Shown one piece after another: positions 63,302-64,000 of a stretch of 64,000 nt of DNA. The translations under genes were made by a program, and so were the position numbers. The notes under the pieces were generated by a model, which searched no databases, was not told the origin of the DNA, and was given only the letters and a program-made list of their open reading frames with translations. The stretch covers positions 2,797,501 to 2,861,500 of the forward strand of contig NZ_CP053564.1 in NCBI RefSeq assembly GCF_013155125.1. Direction: 5' to 3'. Source of the stretch: Pseudonocardia broussonetiae. Lineage in GTDB: Bacteria; Actinomycetota; Actinomycetes; Mycobacteriales; Pseudonocardiaceae. Every line of letters begins with the position of its first letter. The stretch's first letter is position 1.

Positions 63302-64000
63302 TCAGACGCCGGCGGACGAGCGCACCCGCGCCGGCAGGACGCCCGCCGCCGCCAGCAGGACCGCGGCGCTGACCCCGAACGCCGCCGGGGCGCCGACGCG
63401 CCCGGCCAGCGCACCCGTCGCCACCGCGCCGAGGGCCTGCCCGGCGGTCAGGGCGACGAACAGGACGGCCGTGGCCTCCCCGGCGGCCTGCGGGCGCAGC
63501 GCGCTGCCCCACGCGATGAGGACCCCGCTCATCGCGGTGTAGGCGCCCCCGAAGGCCGCCCCGGCCACGGCGGCGACGAGCACCGCACCGGGTGCGAGGG
63601 CGAGCGCGGCCGTGCCGGCGGCCGTCAGCGCCACCGTGAGCGCCCAGGCGCGCCGCAGGCCGAGCAGGCGGACGGCGTCGCCGCTCAGGGCGCCGAGCAC
63701 GGCCGCCGCGCCGAGCAGGACCCACAGCGCGGCGGTGGTCCGCCCGGGGAGGCCGCCGGTGGTCGTGACCAGGTCGCGCCCGAACGTCCACACCGCGGCG
63801 CTGCCGACGCCCGCGACGCCGGCGGCCAGCAGGGGCCGCAGCATCCCGGTCGTCGCTCCGTCCACGGGGCGCGGGCCGGCGGCGGGCCACCGCGCGAGGC
63901 GGTCGACGGCCGCGGCGGTGAGCAGGGCGGCCGCGGCGGCACCGAACCAGACCGGGCGCCAGACCTGGGGCGCGGCGAGCACCGCGGCGCCGGTGACCGC
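63302..64000 (-). CDS. MFS transporter (YbfB/YjiJ-like), 5' end outside window
   Basis: The frame is open to the window edge, so the N-terminal part is missing. About 233 residues are seen, with seven hydrophobic segments. VWTFGRDLVTTTGG and GGAYTAMSGVLIAWGSALRPQAAGEATAVLFVALTAGQALGA resemble the C-terminal half of YbfB/YjiJ-type major facilitator proteins. A small-molecule efflux role is usual for the group. The in-frame GTG at 63982 is probably internal, because the upstream codons continue the same hydrophobic pattern. Confidence 0.75.
   Translation of the reverse strand, partial: AVTGAAVLAAPQVWRPVWFGAAAAALLTAAAVDRLARWPAAGPRPVDGATTGMLRPLLAAGVAGVGSAAVWTFGRDLVTTTGGLPGRTTAALWVLLGAAAVLGALSGDAVRLLGLRRAWALTVALTAAGTAALALAPGAVLVAAVAGAAFGGAYTAMSGVLIAWGSALRPQAAGEATAVLFVALTAGQALGAVATGALAGRVGAPAAFGVSAAVLLAAAGVLPARVRSSAGV

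Overview
The window is very GC-rich (about three quarters G+C by eye), dense with short-spaced or 4-bp-overlapping genes, and full of GTG and TTG starts and leaderless-looking promoters. The gene content fits an actinobacterium, most likely of the Pseudonocardiaceae (Pseudonocardia/Amycolatopsis-like). Pointers are a phosphofructokinase with the pyrophosphate-type residues, a furA-katG pair, a DUF222/HNH gene with a mycobacterial-type SOS box, an NDMA-dependent-type alcohol dehydrogenase and several CoA-based catabolic clusters. The organism assignment is inference. I saw no rRNA, tRNA, insertion sequence, phage gene or CRISPR array.

Layout. 1-16455 is a mixed housekeeping region: DUF4126 end, phosphofructokinase, a YkgJ-like/pentapeptide protein, a catalytically dead ClpP-like protein, two tandem secreted LAS-fold proteins, a lipoprotein carbonic anhydrase, a cold-shock gene with a long leader, hppD with a divergent Lrp regulator, a frameshifted membrane protein, an NCS1 permease, a drug exporter and the SOS-linked HNH gene. 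16415-24149 is an envelope/small-molecule block: sulfatase-fold membrane enzyme and CDP-alcohol phosphatidyltransferase on the minus strand, facing a six-gene plus-strand run (dehydrogenase, pterin-synthase-like protein, glycosyltransferase, methyltransferase, UPF0104 membrane protein, histidine phosphatase), followed by a minus-strand FkbM methyltransferase. 24133-31244 holds DUF2231, msrA, a Cys-repeat secreted protein coupled to an O-antigen-ligase-like protein, a VOC protein, furA-katG and two small genes.

31351-61680 is largely catabolic. Two regulators (LAL-type LuxR and TetR) precede a divergent cluster: P450, thiolase and OB-fold protein on the minus strand; luciferase-like oxidoreductase, two SDRs and a phenylacetate-CoA-ligase-like enzyme on the plus strand. 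Next comes a minus operon for uptake and alcohol oxidation (MHS transporter, alcohol dehydrogenase, aldehyde dehydrogenase) facing a long plus-strand run (OB-fold protein, thiolase, degenerate SDR, SDR, CoA-transferase, GntR regulator, Ltp2-like protein, OB-fold protein, acyl-CoA ligase, SMP-30 protein). Related GTATCAAGTATC-like sites sit in front of both arms and near the GntR gene, so this looks like one regulon: alcohol to acid, CoA activation, then thiolytic or retro-aldol C-C cleavage. The substrate cannot be read from sequence. A KAS III fusion, a second CoA-transferase, a MatC-type carrier, a second GntR regulator and two more MFS transporters complete the window.

The most promising leads for something undescribed are: (1) the dehydrogenase/pterin-synthase-like/glycosyltransferase/methyltransferase run, whose QueD-like protein has lost its catalytic residues; (2) the GntR regulon with an Ltp2-like aldolase-type thiolase and a dead SDR; (3) the small Cys-repeat secreted protein translationally coupled to an O-antigen-ligase-like protein; (4) the dead ClpP homologue with a proline-rich head.
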